A DNA stretch of 64,000 bases, taken from contig NZ_JAHKJW010000024.1 in NCBI RefSeq assembly GCF_019710745.1, forward strand, positions 53,155-117,154, read 5' to 3'. Below, piece after piece: positions 8,008 to 15,010 of the stretch. The stretch comes from Streptomyces beigongshangae. GTDB taxonomy: Bacteria; Actinomycetota; Actinomycetes; Streptomycetales; Streptomycetaceae. The translations under genes were made by a program, and so were the position numbers. The notes beneath the pieces are model-generated. The model was given only the letters and a program-made list of their open reading frames with translations, ran no database searches and had not been told where the DNA came from. Within the stretch, counting starts at the first letter, position 1, and each line of letters starts with the position of its first letter.

Positions 8008-8936
8008 TGGTGAACCCGCCCCTGAGAGGCATCGTCTCCTACCCCGTCACTCCCTTCGACACGGCCACCGGCGGAGTCGACCTCGCCGCCCTGGCCCGGC
8101 TCACCGAAGACCTGGTGGCCGCGGGCAGCCACGCCGTCGCCCCGCTGGGCAGCACCGGTGAGGCCGCGTACCTGCGCGAGGTGGAATGGGACGCCGTCTG
8201 CGAGACCACGGTGCAGACCGTCGCGAAGAGGGTTCCCACCCTGGTGGGTGTCTCGCACTGGAGCACGGAGGGCGCGGTGCGCCGGGCCCGGGTGGCCGCG
8301 CGCAACGGGGCCACCGCGATCATGGTGCTCCCGCAGGTGTACTGGAAGCTGACGGACACGGAACTGGAGCGGCACTACGCCGCGGTGGCGGCCGCCACCG
8401 ACCTTCCGATGATGCTCTACAACAACCCCGGCACCAGCGGTGTCGACCTGCTGCCGAAGACCGTGGCCGCGCTCGCGCGCAGAATACCGAACCTCACCAT
8501 GGTCAAGGAGAGCTCCGGCGACGTCGCCCGCTTCCGCGCCATCCGTGAACTGTCCGACGGGGCGCTGTCCGTCTACAACGGGAACAATCCGGTCGCGCTG
8601 GAAGCCTTCCGCTCCGGCGCCGTCGGCTGGTGCACCGCCTCGCCCTGTCTGGTGCCGCAGTGGGCCCTGGCGCTGTACGACGCGGCGACCGGCGGGGACG
8701 ACGAACGGGCCGACGCCGTCCTCGCGGAGCTGCTGCCGTTCCTGCGGTTCATCGTCGGCGAGGGCCTGCCGAGGGCCGTCAAGGCGGGCCTGCGGCTCCA
8801 GGGCCGTGGGGCCGGTGACCCGCGCATGCCGTTGCTGCCCCTGCCGGACCGGGAGACAGGGCGGCTCCGGGAGATGCTGGGGCACCTGGCGCGGCACCCG
8901 CTCGTGGACGGTACGGCGGCGGACTCCACCCCCTGA
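8007..8936 (+). CDS. DapA-family aldolase/lyase
   Basis: A 309-residue TIM-barrel protein of the dihydrodipicolinate synthase/N-acetylneuraminate lyase family. The Schiff-base Lys is in TMVKESSGD (about residue 165). The Tyr that shuttles protons is in MMLYNNPGTSG and the substrate-carboxylate loop is PLGSTGEAAYL. It is probably not the biosynthetic DapA: it is coupled to a class II aldolase and near an XRE-cupin regulator, which suits a catabolic 2-keto-3-deoxy-sugar-acid or related lyase. It ends just before a simple-sequence tandem repeat. The substrate is inferred only at class level. Confidence 0.88.
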   Translation: MVNPPLRGIVSYPVTPFDTATGGVDLAALARLTEDLVAAGSHAVAPLGSTGEAAYLREVEWDAVCETTVQTVAKRVPTLVGVSHWSTEGAVRRARVAARNGATAIMVLPQVYWKLTDTELERHYAAVAAATDLPMMLYNNPGTSGVDLLPKTVAALARRIPNLTMVKESSGDVARFRAIRELSDGALSVYNGNNPVALEAFRSGAVGWCTASPCLVPQWALALYDAATGGDDERADAVLAELLPFLRFIVGEGLPRAVKAGLRLQGRGAGDPRMPLLPLPDRETGRLREMLGHLARHPLVDGTAADSTP

Positions 8937-8995
8937 GACCCGCCCTTCGCGCACTCCGTTCGCGAGGAACCCGGACCAGGGACCGGCAGTCGCCA

Positions 8996-9059
8996 CCCAT
9001 GAGCCCATGAGCCCATGAGCCCATGAGCCCATGAGCCCATGAGCCCATGAGCCCATGAG
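8996..9059. repeat. Eight perfect tandem copies of an 8-bp unit
   Basis: The unit CCCATGAG is repeated eight times without error. It lies between the DapA-family stop (8936) and the operator of the XRE-cupin gene (9120). Each unit contains ATGA, so it offers many spurious ATG/TGA overlaps but no ribosome site. Perfect identity of so short a unit indicates recent slippage, so copy number probably varies between strains. Confidence 0.95.
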
Positions 9060-9119
9060 CGGTCATGGTCCCTCCCGTGGGTGGCTCCGCCCCGCCGCGG
9101 CGTCCTGAAGCACCCCCTG

Positions 9120-9153
9120 GGAAACGTGGTTTATGATAGGAAACCGTGTTTCC
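9120..9153 (+). promoter_or_regulatory. 34-bp operator, copy 2, and -10 box of the XRE-cupin gene
   Basis: A nested dyad: outer arms GGAAAC (9120-9125) and GTTTCC (9148-9153); inner arms GGTTT (9128-9132) and AAACC (9141-9145). A consensus-like -10 TATGAT (9132-9137) sits in the centre, leaving a leader of about 70 nt before the GTG at 9216. The reverse complement shares 26 of 34 bases with the site at the aldolase promoter. This suggests autoregulation of the XRE-cupin gene together with control of the aldolase operon. Confidence 0.65.
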
Positions 9154-9215
9154 CGCGCGGAAGCGGCCCCGCCGGCCGGGGTCCGGCCGCAGGGCTGCTG
9201 AGGGGAGAGCCGGCA

Positions 9216-9797
9216 GTGATCAACCGTGTACGGCAGCTGCGCAAGGAACGGCTCATGACGCTGGAGGCGCTGGCCGAGCGTTCCGGTGTCACCAAGAGCT
9301 ACCTCTCGAAGGTCGAGCGCGGTCGCAGTGTCCCCTCGATCGCCGTCTGCGCCTCACTGGCCAAAGCTCTGCACGTCCCGCTGGACAGTCTCTTCGCCGA
9401 TGCCCAGGAACTCGACGACGTGACGGTCACCCGGGCGGGGGAGCGGCAGGAGCTGACCTCCAGTGAGGAACCCGGTACCCGTTACGAGGGGATAGCGCTC
9501 CAGGCCGGCACCAAGAGCATGGCCCCCTTCATGCTCCACCCCCCGCACGACGCCGACCACGTGCCGTTCCGTGACCACCCCGGCGAAGAATTCGTCTTCG
9601 TCCACGAGGGGCGGGTCGAACTCGTCCTGCCCTCGCACGCCATCACCCTCGAACCGGGGGACTCCGCCTACTTCAAGGGCACCACACCCCACAAGGTCCG
9701 CTCGCTCGGCACCCGGCGGGCGGCCCTCCTCCTCCTCGTGACCGGCGATCCCGCCGGTCCGGACGCCCCCCAGGTGCCGCACTCCCGCCTGCCCTGA
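9216..9797 (+). CDS. XRE-family regulator with C-terminal cupin domain
   Basis: A 193-residue regulator. The N-terminal helix-turn-helix of Cro/C1 type is at about residues 1-58 (IRQLRKERLMTLEALAERSGV-like text, then TKSYLSKVERGRSVPS). The C-terminal cupin_2 beta-barrel is at about residues 115-180 (DHPGEEFVFVHEGRVE, LEPGDSAYFKGTTPHKVRS), with the Glu and His positions usual for ligand or metal binding in cupins. GTG at 9216 follows GAGGGGAGAG. Such regulators (PuuR/SutR-like) usually control small catabolic operons and sense the pathway metabolite in the cupin. The duplicated dyads at 7094 and 9120 make the upstream aldolase operon the probable target. Confidence 0.9.
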   Translation: MINRVRQLRKERLMTLEALAERSGVTKSYLSKVERGRSVPSIAVCASLAKALHVPLDSLFADAQELDDVTVTRAGERQELTSSEEPGTRYEGIALQAGTKSMAPFMLHPPHDADHVPFRDHPGEEFVFVHEGRVELVLPSHAITLEPGDSAYFKGTTPHKVRSLGTRRAALLLLVTGDPAGPDAPQVPHSRLP

Positions 9798-9822
9798 CCC
9801 CGGTCCCGCCCCGGACGCGGGT

Positions 9823-10419
9823 TCAGGGGGCCAGGTGGTCGGGGCACTCCAGGCGCAGTTCGGCATCGCCGAAGGCGTTGTCGACGAACGCGCAGTGGTG
9901 CGGTTTGTCGCTGTCCGGGTGGACCCGGGGGCGGAAGTGGGAGCACGTCAGGCACATACGGGTGACCGGGACGGCCCGCTGGTCCTGCAGTGACCTGATC
10001 ATGCTGCTCATGCCGCGCAGCATGGCCGCGAGGTCTTCCTGTCCGAGGGCCGACATGGCTTCGGTGAACTCCGCGGGCAGCCGGGCGAGACGCTCGGCCT
10101 CCGCCCCGCCGGCCTGTGTGAGGGTCAGTGACACGGCGCGCGCGTCGGACACGTCGCGCCGCCGCTCGACGAGCCCTTTGGCGGTGAGGGTCTTCACCGC
10201 GTCGCTGATCGTCGGAGGGGTCGACGCGAGCGAGACGGCCAGCTCGCTGAGCCGGCGGGGCCGGGGATCCCCGGCCAGCAGCACGATGATGTCCGCCTGC
10301 AGCGGGGAGAGGCGGTGGGGCCCCGTGTTGCGGTAGCTGCTGATGCGCAGCGCCTGCCCGAGGCGCGTGATGCCCACCATCAGCTGCTCGTGGGGCGGTG
10401 TGCCCGGCACGTCTTTCAT
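9823..10419 (-). CDS. MarR-family regulator with cysteine-rich C-terminal tail
   Basis: A 198-residue winged-helix protein. The MarR core covers about residues 10-135 (LSPLQADIIVLLAG; RRLSELAVSLASTPPTISDAVKTL; recognition and wing region KGLVERRRDVSDARA). Behind it is a 45-residue extension with CLTC, then a His pair and Cys in KPHHCAF, and a final Cys in LRLECPDH. The spacing suggests a structural or sensory metal site or redox cysteines. ATG at 10419 was chosen over 10452 because GGGGAG stands 4 bases before it. Three 19-bp-phased palindromes separate it from the divergent AhpD-like gene, so it probably represses both. Confidence 0.87.
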   Translation of the reverse strand: MKDVPGTPPHEQLMVGITRLGQALRISSYRNTGPHRLSPLQADIIVLLAGDPRPRRLSELAVSLASTPPTISDAVKTLTAKGLVERRRDVSDARAVSLTLTQAGGAEAERLARLPAEFTEAMSALGQEDLAAMLRGMSSMIRSLQDQRAVPVTRMCLTCSHFRPRVHPDSDKPHHCAFVDNAFGDAELRLECPDHLAP

Positions 10420-10454
10420 GACACTCCCCGATGACGAGTTCGTACTTGCCATAG

Positions 10455-10517
10455 TAGGCACTGCCAAGTTATGTTGGCAGTGCCAAACAACATTGGCACT
10501 GCCAAGCAATATTGGTG
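10455..10517. promoter_or_regulatory. Three phased palindromes between the MarR and AhpD-like genes
   Basis: Copies of the 13-bp palindrome TTGGCA-s-TGCCAA are centred at 10461 (one mismatch, TAGGCA), 10480 and 10499, exactly 19 bp apart. A further half site TTGGTG starts at 10512, where a fourth copy would fall. All lie between the two divergent start codons (10419 and 10546). The regular phasing suggests cooperative binding of MarR dimers along nearly the same face of DNA. Confidence 0.75.
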
Positions 10518-10545
10518 CGAAGAACCTTCCAGAGAGGACCCGTCC

Positions 10546-11088
10546 ATGTCCCGCCTTTCCGCCGTCGACCCGGCGACCGCTGAGCCCACGGCCAAGTCAC
10601 TGCTGAACAAGGTCGAGCGCGCGCTCGGCACGACACCGAACATGATGCGTGCCATGGCCGTGTCGCCCGCCGTCCTCGACGCCTACCTCTCCCAGAGCGG
10701 CGCCCTCTCCAAGGGCGCCCTGCCCGCGGCCGTCCGTGAGCAGATCGCCCTCGTCGCCGCGGTGGAGAACTCCTGCGAGTACTGCTACGCCGCCCACCAC
10801 GTCCTCGGCGAGCGCGCCGGCGTGAGCGGCGACGACCTCAAGACCGCCGGACAGGGCCAGGCGGCCGACCACAAGACGCAGGCCGCCCTGAAGTTCGCCA
10901 AGGCCGTCATCGAGACCCGCGGCTTCGTCTCCGACCAGGACCTCGAAGAGGTCCGTGCCGCAGGTCACGGCGACGGCGAGATCGGCGAGATCGTCGCCAA
11001 CGTCGCGCTGAACGTCTTCACCAACTACTTCAACTCCGTGGCCCGCACGGACGTCGACTTCCCCGTCGTCGCCCTGCCCGGCAAGTAG
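10546..11088 (+). CDS. Carboxymuconolactone decarboxylase/AhpD-like protein
   Basis: A 180-residue all-helical CMD-family protein with the AhpD-type active site ENSCEYCYAAHHVLG: two redox cysteines in CEYC and the downstream His of the proton relay. Proteins with this CxxC act as alkylhydroperoxidase-like thiol peroxidases or reductase partners, in contrast to true carboxymuconolactone decarboxylases. ATG at 10546 follows AGAGAGGACC. It is divergent from a MarR regulator that itself has a Cys/His-rich tail, so control by oxidants or electrophiles is a reasonable inference. A strong hairpin follows at 11116. Confidence 0.9.
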   Translation: MSRLSAVDPATAEPTAKSLLNKVERALGTTPNMMRAMAVSPAVLDAYLSQSGALSKGALPAAVREQIALVAAVENSCEYCYAAHHVLGERAGVSGDDLKTAGQGQAADHKTQAALKFAKAVIETRGFVSDQDLEEVRAAGHGDGEIGEIVANVALNVFTNYFNSVARTDVDFPVVALPGK

Positions 11089-11115
11089 CCCCGGGCGGTC
11101 CCGGCGGCCCGTGGC

Positions 11116-11155
11116 CCGTCCCGGGGGTGCGTACCCCACCGTGCCCCCGGGACGG
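11116..11155 (+). terminator. Hairpin terminator after the AhpD-like gene
   Basis: A perfect 12-bp stem, CCGTCCCGGGGG (11116-11127) with CCCCCGGGACGG (11144-11155), and a 16-nt loop, 28 bp after the stop codon. There is no U-tract, as usual in Streptomyces. Confidence 0.6.
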
Positions 11156-11311
11156 CCCGTCGGCCGGCACACGGCTGCGGAGCGTGCCGCGGGGACACCC
11201 TCCCCGTGCCTGCCGCCCACCACGGCCGCACCGGCACGGTGCGGACCCCGACCCGCCGCACGCCGCACGCCGGACGCCGGACGACGGACGACGGACGAAC
11301 GAGAGGACCAG

Positions 11312-11624
11312 ATGCCGGAATTACCGCAACGCGCGGCCCGCGATGTCATCAACGACGGCTACCGGGCCGACGCGCTGCGCCGGGAGACAGCCGCCGGCCT
11401 CACGGACGCCTCCCGGCTGAACGAAGGACTCGGCACCGTCGTCGTGGCCCGCCGCGCGGACCCCTCGCAGCTGCCACGCGTCGTCCAGTGCGGTCCTGGT
11501 CGGCCTGCTGACGGCGGCCGGTTACGACTGCCGGGTGGAGAGCGTGCCGGCGCTGCGCGGCACCGGATACCGCAACGTGTACGCGATCCGGCGGGACGAC
11601 CCCGTGGAACCGTCCGACGGATGA
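11312..11624 (+). pseudogene. Small gene with an internal frameshift
   Basis: ATG at 11312 follows GAGAGGACC and opens a protein-like frame (MPELPQRAARDVINDGYRAD, later VVVARRADPSQLPRVV). Around 11485-11500 the coding-like text moves to another frame (AVLVGLLTAAGYDCRVE, then ALRGTGYRNVYAIRRDD) and ends at TGA 11622-11624. Total length is 313 bp, one more than a multiple of three. Joined, this would be a protein of about 104 residues. I do not recognise the family. Either a real one-base insertion or a sequencing error would explain it. The next gene begins 41 bp later. Confidence 0.55.
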
Positions 11625-11665
11625 CCTCCCGTGTGCGGCCGTCAGCCACGAGACAAGGAGAAGGC

Positions 11666-12586
11666 ATGTCCGACACATGGGTGGCCTTCATGGGCCTCGG
11701 CACCATGGGCCGTCCGATGGCGGAGCGGCTCGTCGCCGCGGGGTACCGCCTGGCGGTGTACGACCCGCTGCCCGAGGCGCTGGACGCCCTCGCGGCCGTG
11801 GGCGCGCAGGCCGCCCCGTCCGCCCGGAAGGCGGTGACCGGCGCCCGGGTGGTGATCACGATGCTGCCGGACGGTCCGCACGTCCGGGAGGCCCTCACCG
11901 GCCCCGAAGGCGTTCTGCAGGAGATGTCCCCCGGCAGCACCCTGATCGACATGAGCACCATCGACCCGCCGACCAGCAAGGAGCTGGCCGGTCTGGCCCG
12001 GCGGCACGGTGTGCGCATGCTGGACGCCCCGGTGAGCGGTTCCAGCGCCGGAGCCGTGGACGGCACCCTCACGGTGATGGTGGGCGGCGACGCCGGTGTC
12101 CTGGCCGAACTCCGGCCGCTGCTCTCGGTGCTGGGACGGAACGTCGTGCACTGCGGCGACCACGGCGCGGGAGTGTCCGTGAAGCTGGCCAACCAGATCG
12201 TCGCGGGTACCTCGATGGTGGCCGTCGCCGAGAGCTACGCGCTGGCCCAGAGCCTCGGCATCGACCCCAGGCTGCTCTTCGACGTCGTGTCGGCGAGCTC
12301 CGGCGACTGCTGGGCGCTGCGCACCCGGCCGCCGGTACCGGGGGTCCTGGGGACCAGCCCCGCGGACGACGGCTTCCGTCCCGGCTTCAGGGGCGCGCTG
12401 ATGCGCAAGGACCTCGACCTCGCACTCGCCACGGCCGAGGCGCACGCGGTGAACCTGCCGGTCACCTCCCGGGCCCGGGAGCTGTACGCGCAGCTGACCG
12501 GGAAAGGGCTGGACGACCGGGACTTCTCGGCGGTCTTCACCCTGCTCGCCGGGGAAGGGCCCGGGACACGGCCGCCGCGCCGCTGA
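11666..12586 (+). CDS. NAD(P)-dependent 3-hydroxyacid dehydrogenase (HIBADH-like)
   Basis: A 306-residue member of the beta-hydroxyacid dehydrogenase family. The N-terminal Rossmann motif is in FMGLGTMGRPMAERL, the substrate loop is LDAPVSGSSAGA, and the catalytic Lys is in SVKLANQIVAG (about residue 173). The length and domain order fit 3-hydroxyisobutyrate or tartronate-semialdehyde/glyoxylate reductases. ATG at 11666 has AAGGAG 6 bases upstream. A C-terminal segment around VSASSGDCWALRTRPP corresponds to the helical domain entrance. The substrate is open; a link to the frameshifted gene just upstream is possible. Confidence 0.88.
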   Translation: MSDTWVAFMGLGTMGRPMAERLVAAGYRLAVYDPLPEALDALAAVGAQAAPSARKAVTGARVVITMLPDGPHVREALTGPEGVLQEMSPGSTLIDMSTIDPPTSKELAGLARRHGVRMLDAPVSGSSAGAVDGTLTVMVGGDAGVLAELRPLLSVLGRNVVHCGDHGAGVSVKLANQIVAGTSMVAVAESYALAQSLGIDPRLLFDVVSASSGDCWALRTRPPVPGVLGTSPADDGFRPGFRGALMRKDLDLALATAEAHAVNLPVTSRARELYAQLTGKGLDDRDFSAVFTLLAGEGPGTRPPRR

Positions 12587-12651
12587 CCACATCGATCACG
12601 GGCATCGGGACCGTACCCGGGGCCGGGCCCCGGTGGGACGAACAGCCCCCG

Positions 12652-13713
12652 TCAGCCCGGGTGCTGCACCGAGGCCGCGGTGGCGGCCACGGGCGTCTCC
12701 TCGCTCCCGCGCAGAGGGCGGAGCATCAGCGGCGTCGCGCCCTCCGCGGTCTCCGTGACGTCCGCGGTCTGCCGGCCGTACACGTCCCACCAGTCGGAGC
12801 TGCCGTCCTCGATGCAGCGCAGCAGCACCCCTTCGCGCAGCGCCCAGGGGCAGATGGTCACCTCGTCGATGCCCATCAGCTTCATCGTCGTGTGCGCGAC
12901 GACCGCTCCGGCCAGCGACTGGCCGGAGCGCGCGAGGGAGATCCCCGGCAGGAGGGCACGTTCGGCGGCCGGCAGCACCGCGAGCTGCTGCACGGCCCTG
13001 CCGAGGTCGGAACGGGTCATGCTGCGGGGCGTGAAGGGCCCGAAGCGGCCGGGGGGCGCCCCGCAGAGCCGGCCCAGCTGCTGGAACGTCCGGGAGGTGA
13101 CGACCGCAGTCCGGGGGGCCTCCCACCGGATGCGGGCCGCGACGTCGCGCAGCTGGTGGCGTACGTGCCGACGCAGCAGTTTGGTCCGGTGCGGCGACGG
13201 CGGGTCCTGGCCGCGGAAGAACTCGCGGGTCAGCCGGTTGGCGCCCAGCGGCAGTGAGATCGCGAAGTCGGGCAGCCGGCTCCGGCCGAAGGCCACCTCC
13301 AGCGTGCCGCCCCCGATGTCGAGCAGGGCCAGTGGCCCCGCGCGCCAGCCCATCCAGCGACGGGCGGCCAGGAAGGTCAGTTCGGCCTCCACCTCGCCGG
13401 GCAGCACGTGCAGGGGCACTCCGGCCTCCGCGGCGACCCGTCCGAGGACCTCCTGGCGGTTCGGCGCGTCCCGCACGATCGCGGTGGCGAAGGCGAAGGG
13501 CCGGGGCACCCCCCAGCGCCGCCCTTCGGCGCGGACGTCCCGCACCGCCTCCACCAGGCGGTCCACCTGCTCGGACGGCAGCCGGCCGCCCGGTTCCACA
13601 TGGGCGGAGAGCCGCAGGGGACGCTTGGCGGTGTGCACGGGAAGCGGAACCGCCCCGTCCGTCTCCGCGATCACGAGTCGCACCGTGTTCGAGCCGACGT
13701 CGAGGACACCCAT
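12652..13713 (-). CDS. Ppx/GppA-family phosphatase
   Basis: A 353-residue ASKHA-fold protein. It opens with the phosphate-1 loop GVLDVGSNTVRLVI; it has the catalytic Glu region GEVEAELTF and the phosphate-2 motif LLDIGGGTLEVA (Gly triad). These are marks of exopolyphosphatases and pppGpp phosphohydrolases. Streptomyces carries two or three such genes, and sequence alone does not tell which substrate is used. Two starts are possible: ATG at 13719 lies only 2-3 nt after the ribosome site GGGGAGG, while ATG at 13713 has a 9-nt spacer and was preferred. Confidence 0.87.
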   Translation of the reverse strand: MGVLDVGSNTVRLVIAETDGAVPLPVHTAKRPLRLSAHVEPGGRLPSEQVDRLVEAVRDVRAEGRRWGVPRPFAFATAIVRDAPNRQEVLGRVAAEAGVPLHVLPGEVEAELTFLAARRWMGWRAGPLALLDIGGGTLEVAFGRSRLPDFAISLPLGANRLTREFFRGQDPPSPHRTKLLRRHVRHQLRDVAARIRWEAPRTAVVTSRTFQQLGRLCGAPPGRFGPFTPRSMTRSDLGRAVQQLAVLPAAERALLPGISLARSGQSLAGAVVAHTTMKLMGIDEVTICPWALREGVLLRCIEDGSSDWWDVYGRQTADVTETAEGATPLMLRPLRGSEETPVAATAASVQHPG

Positions 13714-13834
13714 TCGCATCCCCTCCCCGTACCCTCCGCCGCCCCCGGCACACCACCCGAATGGGTTTGGCGGTACATGTGTGGGAAACCCTTTGTGGCC
13801 CGTTTGCGCCATTCTGCGGGGGTACTCATATGTC

Positions 13835-14218
13835 ATGGAGAGCTTCGGCAGGGCCGTAGTGATCCCGCACGAAGTCGTGGCCGGCCCGGAACCCTTCGTC
13901 GTGGGACCCCTCGTGGTGGGACTTCTGGTCGCGGCGGTACTGGTCACGGCGGTGTGGTGGGGCATCCGCGTGCGCGGCCGGGAGCCCTGCCCGCCGCGAC
14001 CCGAGGAGCAGCCCCGGCTCCCCGAGACCGGCGCGGTCCGCGAGATCAGGGAGGCGCGCGAACCGGACGAGATGCCGCACGACGGCAGCGTCCTCACCAC
14101 GCACGAGCTGCGGTCGCCGGGCAACATGTCCACACGGCGCGCCAGGGACCAGAAGCGGCGCCGGTGGAACCAGAACAGCGGTGGCGGGTTCGACAGCGGC
14201 GGCCTGGGCCACCACTGA
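13835..14218 (+). CDS. DUF6479 family protein (single membrane anchor)
   Basis: A 127-residue protein. After about 20 residues there is one transmembrane helix (VVGPLVVGLLVAAVLVTAVW), then a basic stop-transfer stretch (IRVRGRE) and a polar cytoplasmic tail. The tail has the family text EEQPRLPETGAVREIREARE and ends in an Arg-rich then Gly/Ser-rich segment (RRRWNQNSGGG). This layout matches the DUF6479 family that I know only from Streptomyces. No function is known. It is divergent from the Ppx/GppA gene with 121 bp between start codons. Confidence 0.82.
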   Translation: MESFGRAVVIPHEVVAGPEPFVVGPLVVGLLVAAVLVTAVWWGIRVRGREPCPPRPEEQPRLPETGAVREIREAREPDEMPHDGSVLTTHELRSPGNMSTRRARDQKRRRWNQNSGGGFDSGGLGHH

Positions 14219-14268
14219 GGCGCCGGGGCCGGCCGCGGGCCCCGGCGCGGTGCGTGCGAATCCGAGGA

Positions 14269-14889
14269 TCAGAGACGTGCCGTCTCGGCCGTGCGGATCT
14301 GCGCCGACATGTTCCGCTCCATCATCCGCAGCGCCGCGTCCGCGAGGTCGTCGTGGATGTGGGCGACCGCGTCCGAGGGGATCGTCACCTCCAGGTGCCG
14401 GATGTGGGCGTCGAGCGCGGAGTACAGCACGCACTGCTCGGTCAGCTGGCCGCACAGCACGACGTGGCCGACACCGAGCTGGCTCAGCAGATAGTGCAGC
14501 GGTGTCTCGAAGAAGATCGAGTGACGTGCCTTCACGACGAACAGCGACCTGTCGTCGGGGCGTATCGGTTCGACGAGATCCGCGTGGGGCCCCGCGAGCG
14601 CGGTCTCCAGCATCTCCCCGTGGTGCGAACGCCACTCGCCGAAGTTGTCGTTGACGTAGATCACCGGCACGTCCCGTTCGCGGGCCCGCTCCAGCAGGCG
14701 TACGACCGCGGGCACCGCCTTGCGCGCCGCCGGGAGCAGGTGCTCGGCGTCCTCGTGGTCGTACGTGCTGATCATGTCGATGACGATGAGCGCGGTCCTC
14801 TCCGCCCCGTCCGTCGTTTCGGTCCGGTCGGTCCGGTCGGTCCGGTTCATCTGCCCTGTCTGATGCGTCTGGGATTCAGGCTTGTCCAT
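14269..14889 (-). CDS. Cysteine hydrolase (isochorismatase-like)
   Basis: A 206-residue protein with the isochorismatase fold and its triad: Asp in ALIVIDMIS, Lys in LFVVKARHSIFFETPL and nucleophilic Cys in CGQLTEQCVLYSALD. The cis-peptide region before the Cys is also typical. Family members hydrolyse amides or vinyl ethers (nicotinamidase, ureidoacrylate amidohydrolase and others); the exact substrate is not clear. The first about 30 residues are low complexity (RTDRTDRTET), encoded by a 9-bp tandem repeat near 14819-14846. The start is uncertain (14889 or the later ATG at 14850) since neither has a strong ribosome site. Confidence 0.82.
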   Translation of the reverse strand: MDKPESQTHQTGQMNRTDRTDRTETTDGAERTALIVIDMISTYDHEDAEHLLPAARKAVPAVVRLLERARERDVPVIYVNDNFGEWRSHHGEMLETALAGPHADLVEPIRPDDRSLFVVKARHSIFFETPLHYLLSQLGVGHVVLCGQLTEQCVLYSALDAHIRHLEVTIPSDAVAHIHDDLADAALRMMERNMSAQIRTAETARL

Positions 14890-15010
14890 GGTTTCCGTGA
14901 TTCCGCTCGGTGGGGGTGGAAGCGGGTGACTGGATCGTCTGTGTACGGGCACTCGGGTGCCGCTCGCGGGAAGGACGTTTCGGGTACCCCCGACAGGCTA
15001 TGAGGAACAT

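Noticed and set aside
8996..9059. CRISPR-like array
   Set aside because: Units are 8 bp and contiguous with no spacers; there are no cas genes.
8779..9066. Minus-strand protein with repeated M-G-S-W-A-H-G-L
   Set aside because: It is only the translation of the CCCATGAG array plus the antisense of the DapA-family gene; no ribosome site or conserved text.
9823..10509. Longer MarR protein starting at 10509
   Set aside because: The added N-terminus would be encoded by the phased palindromes; the ATG at 10419 has a proper ribosome site.
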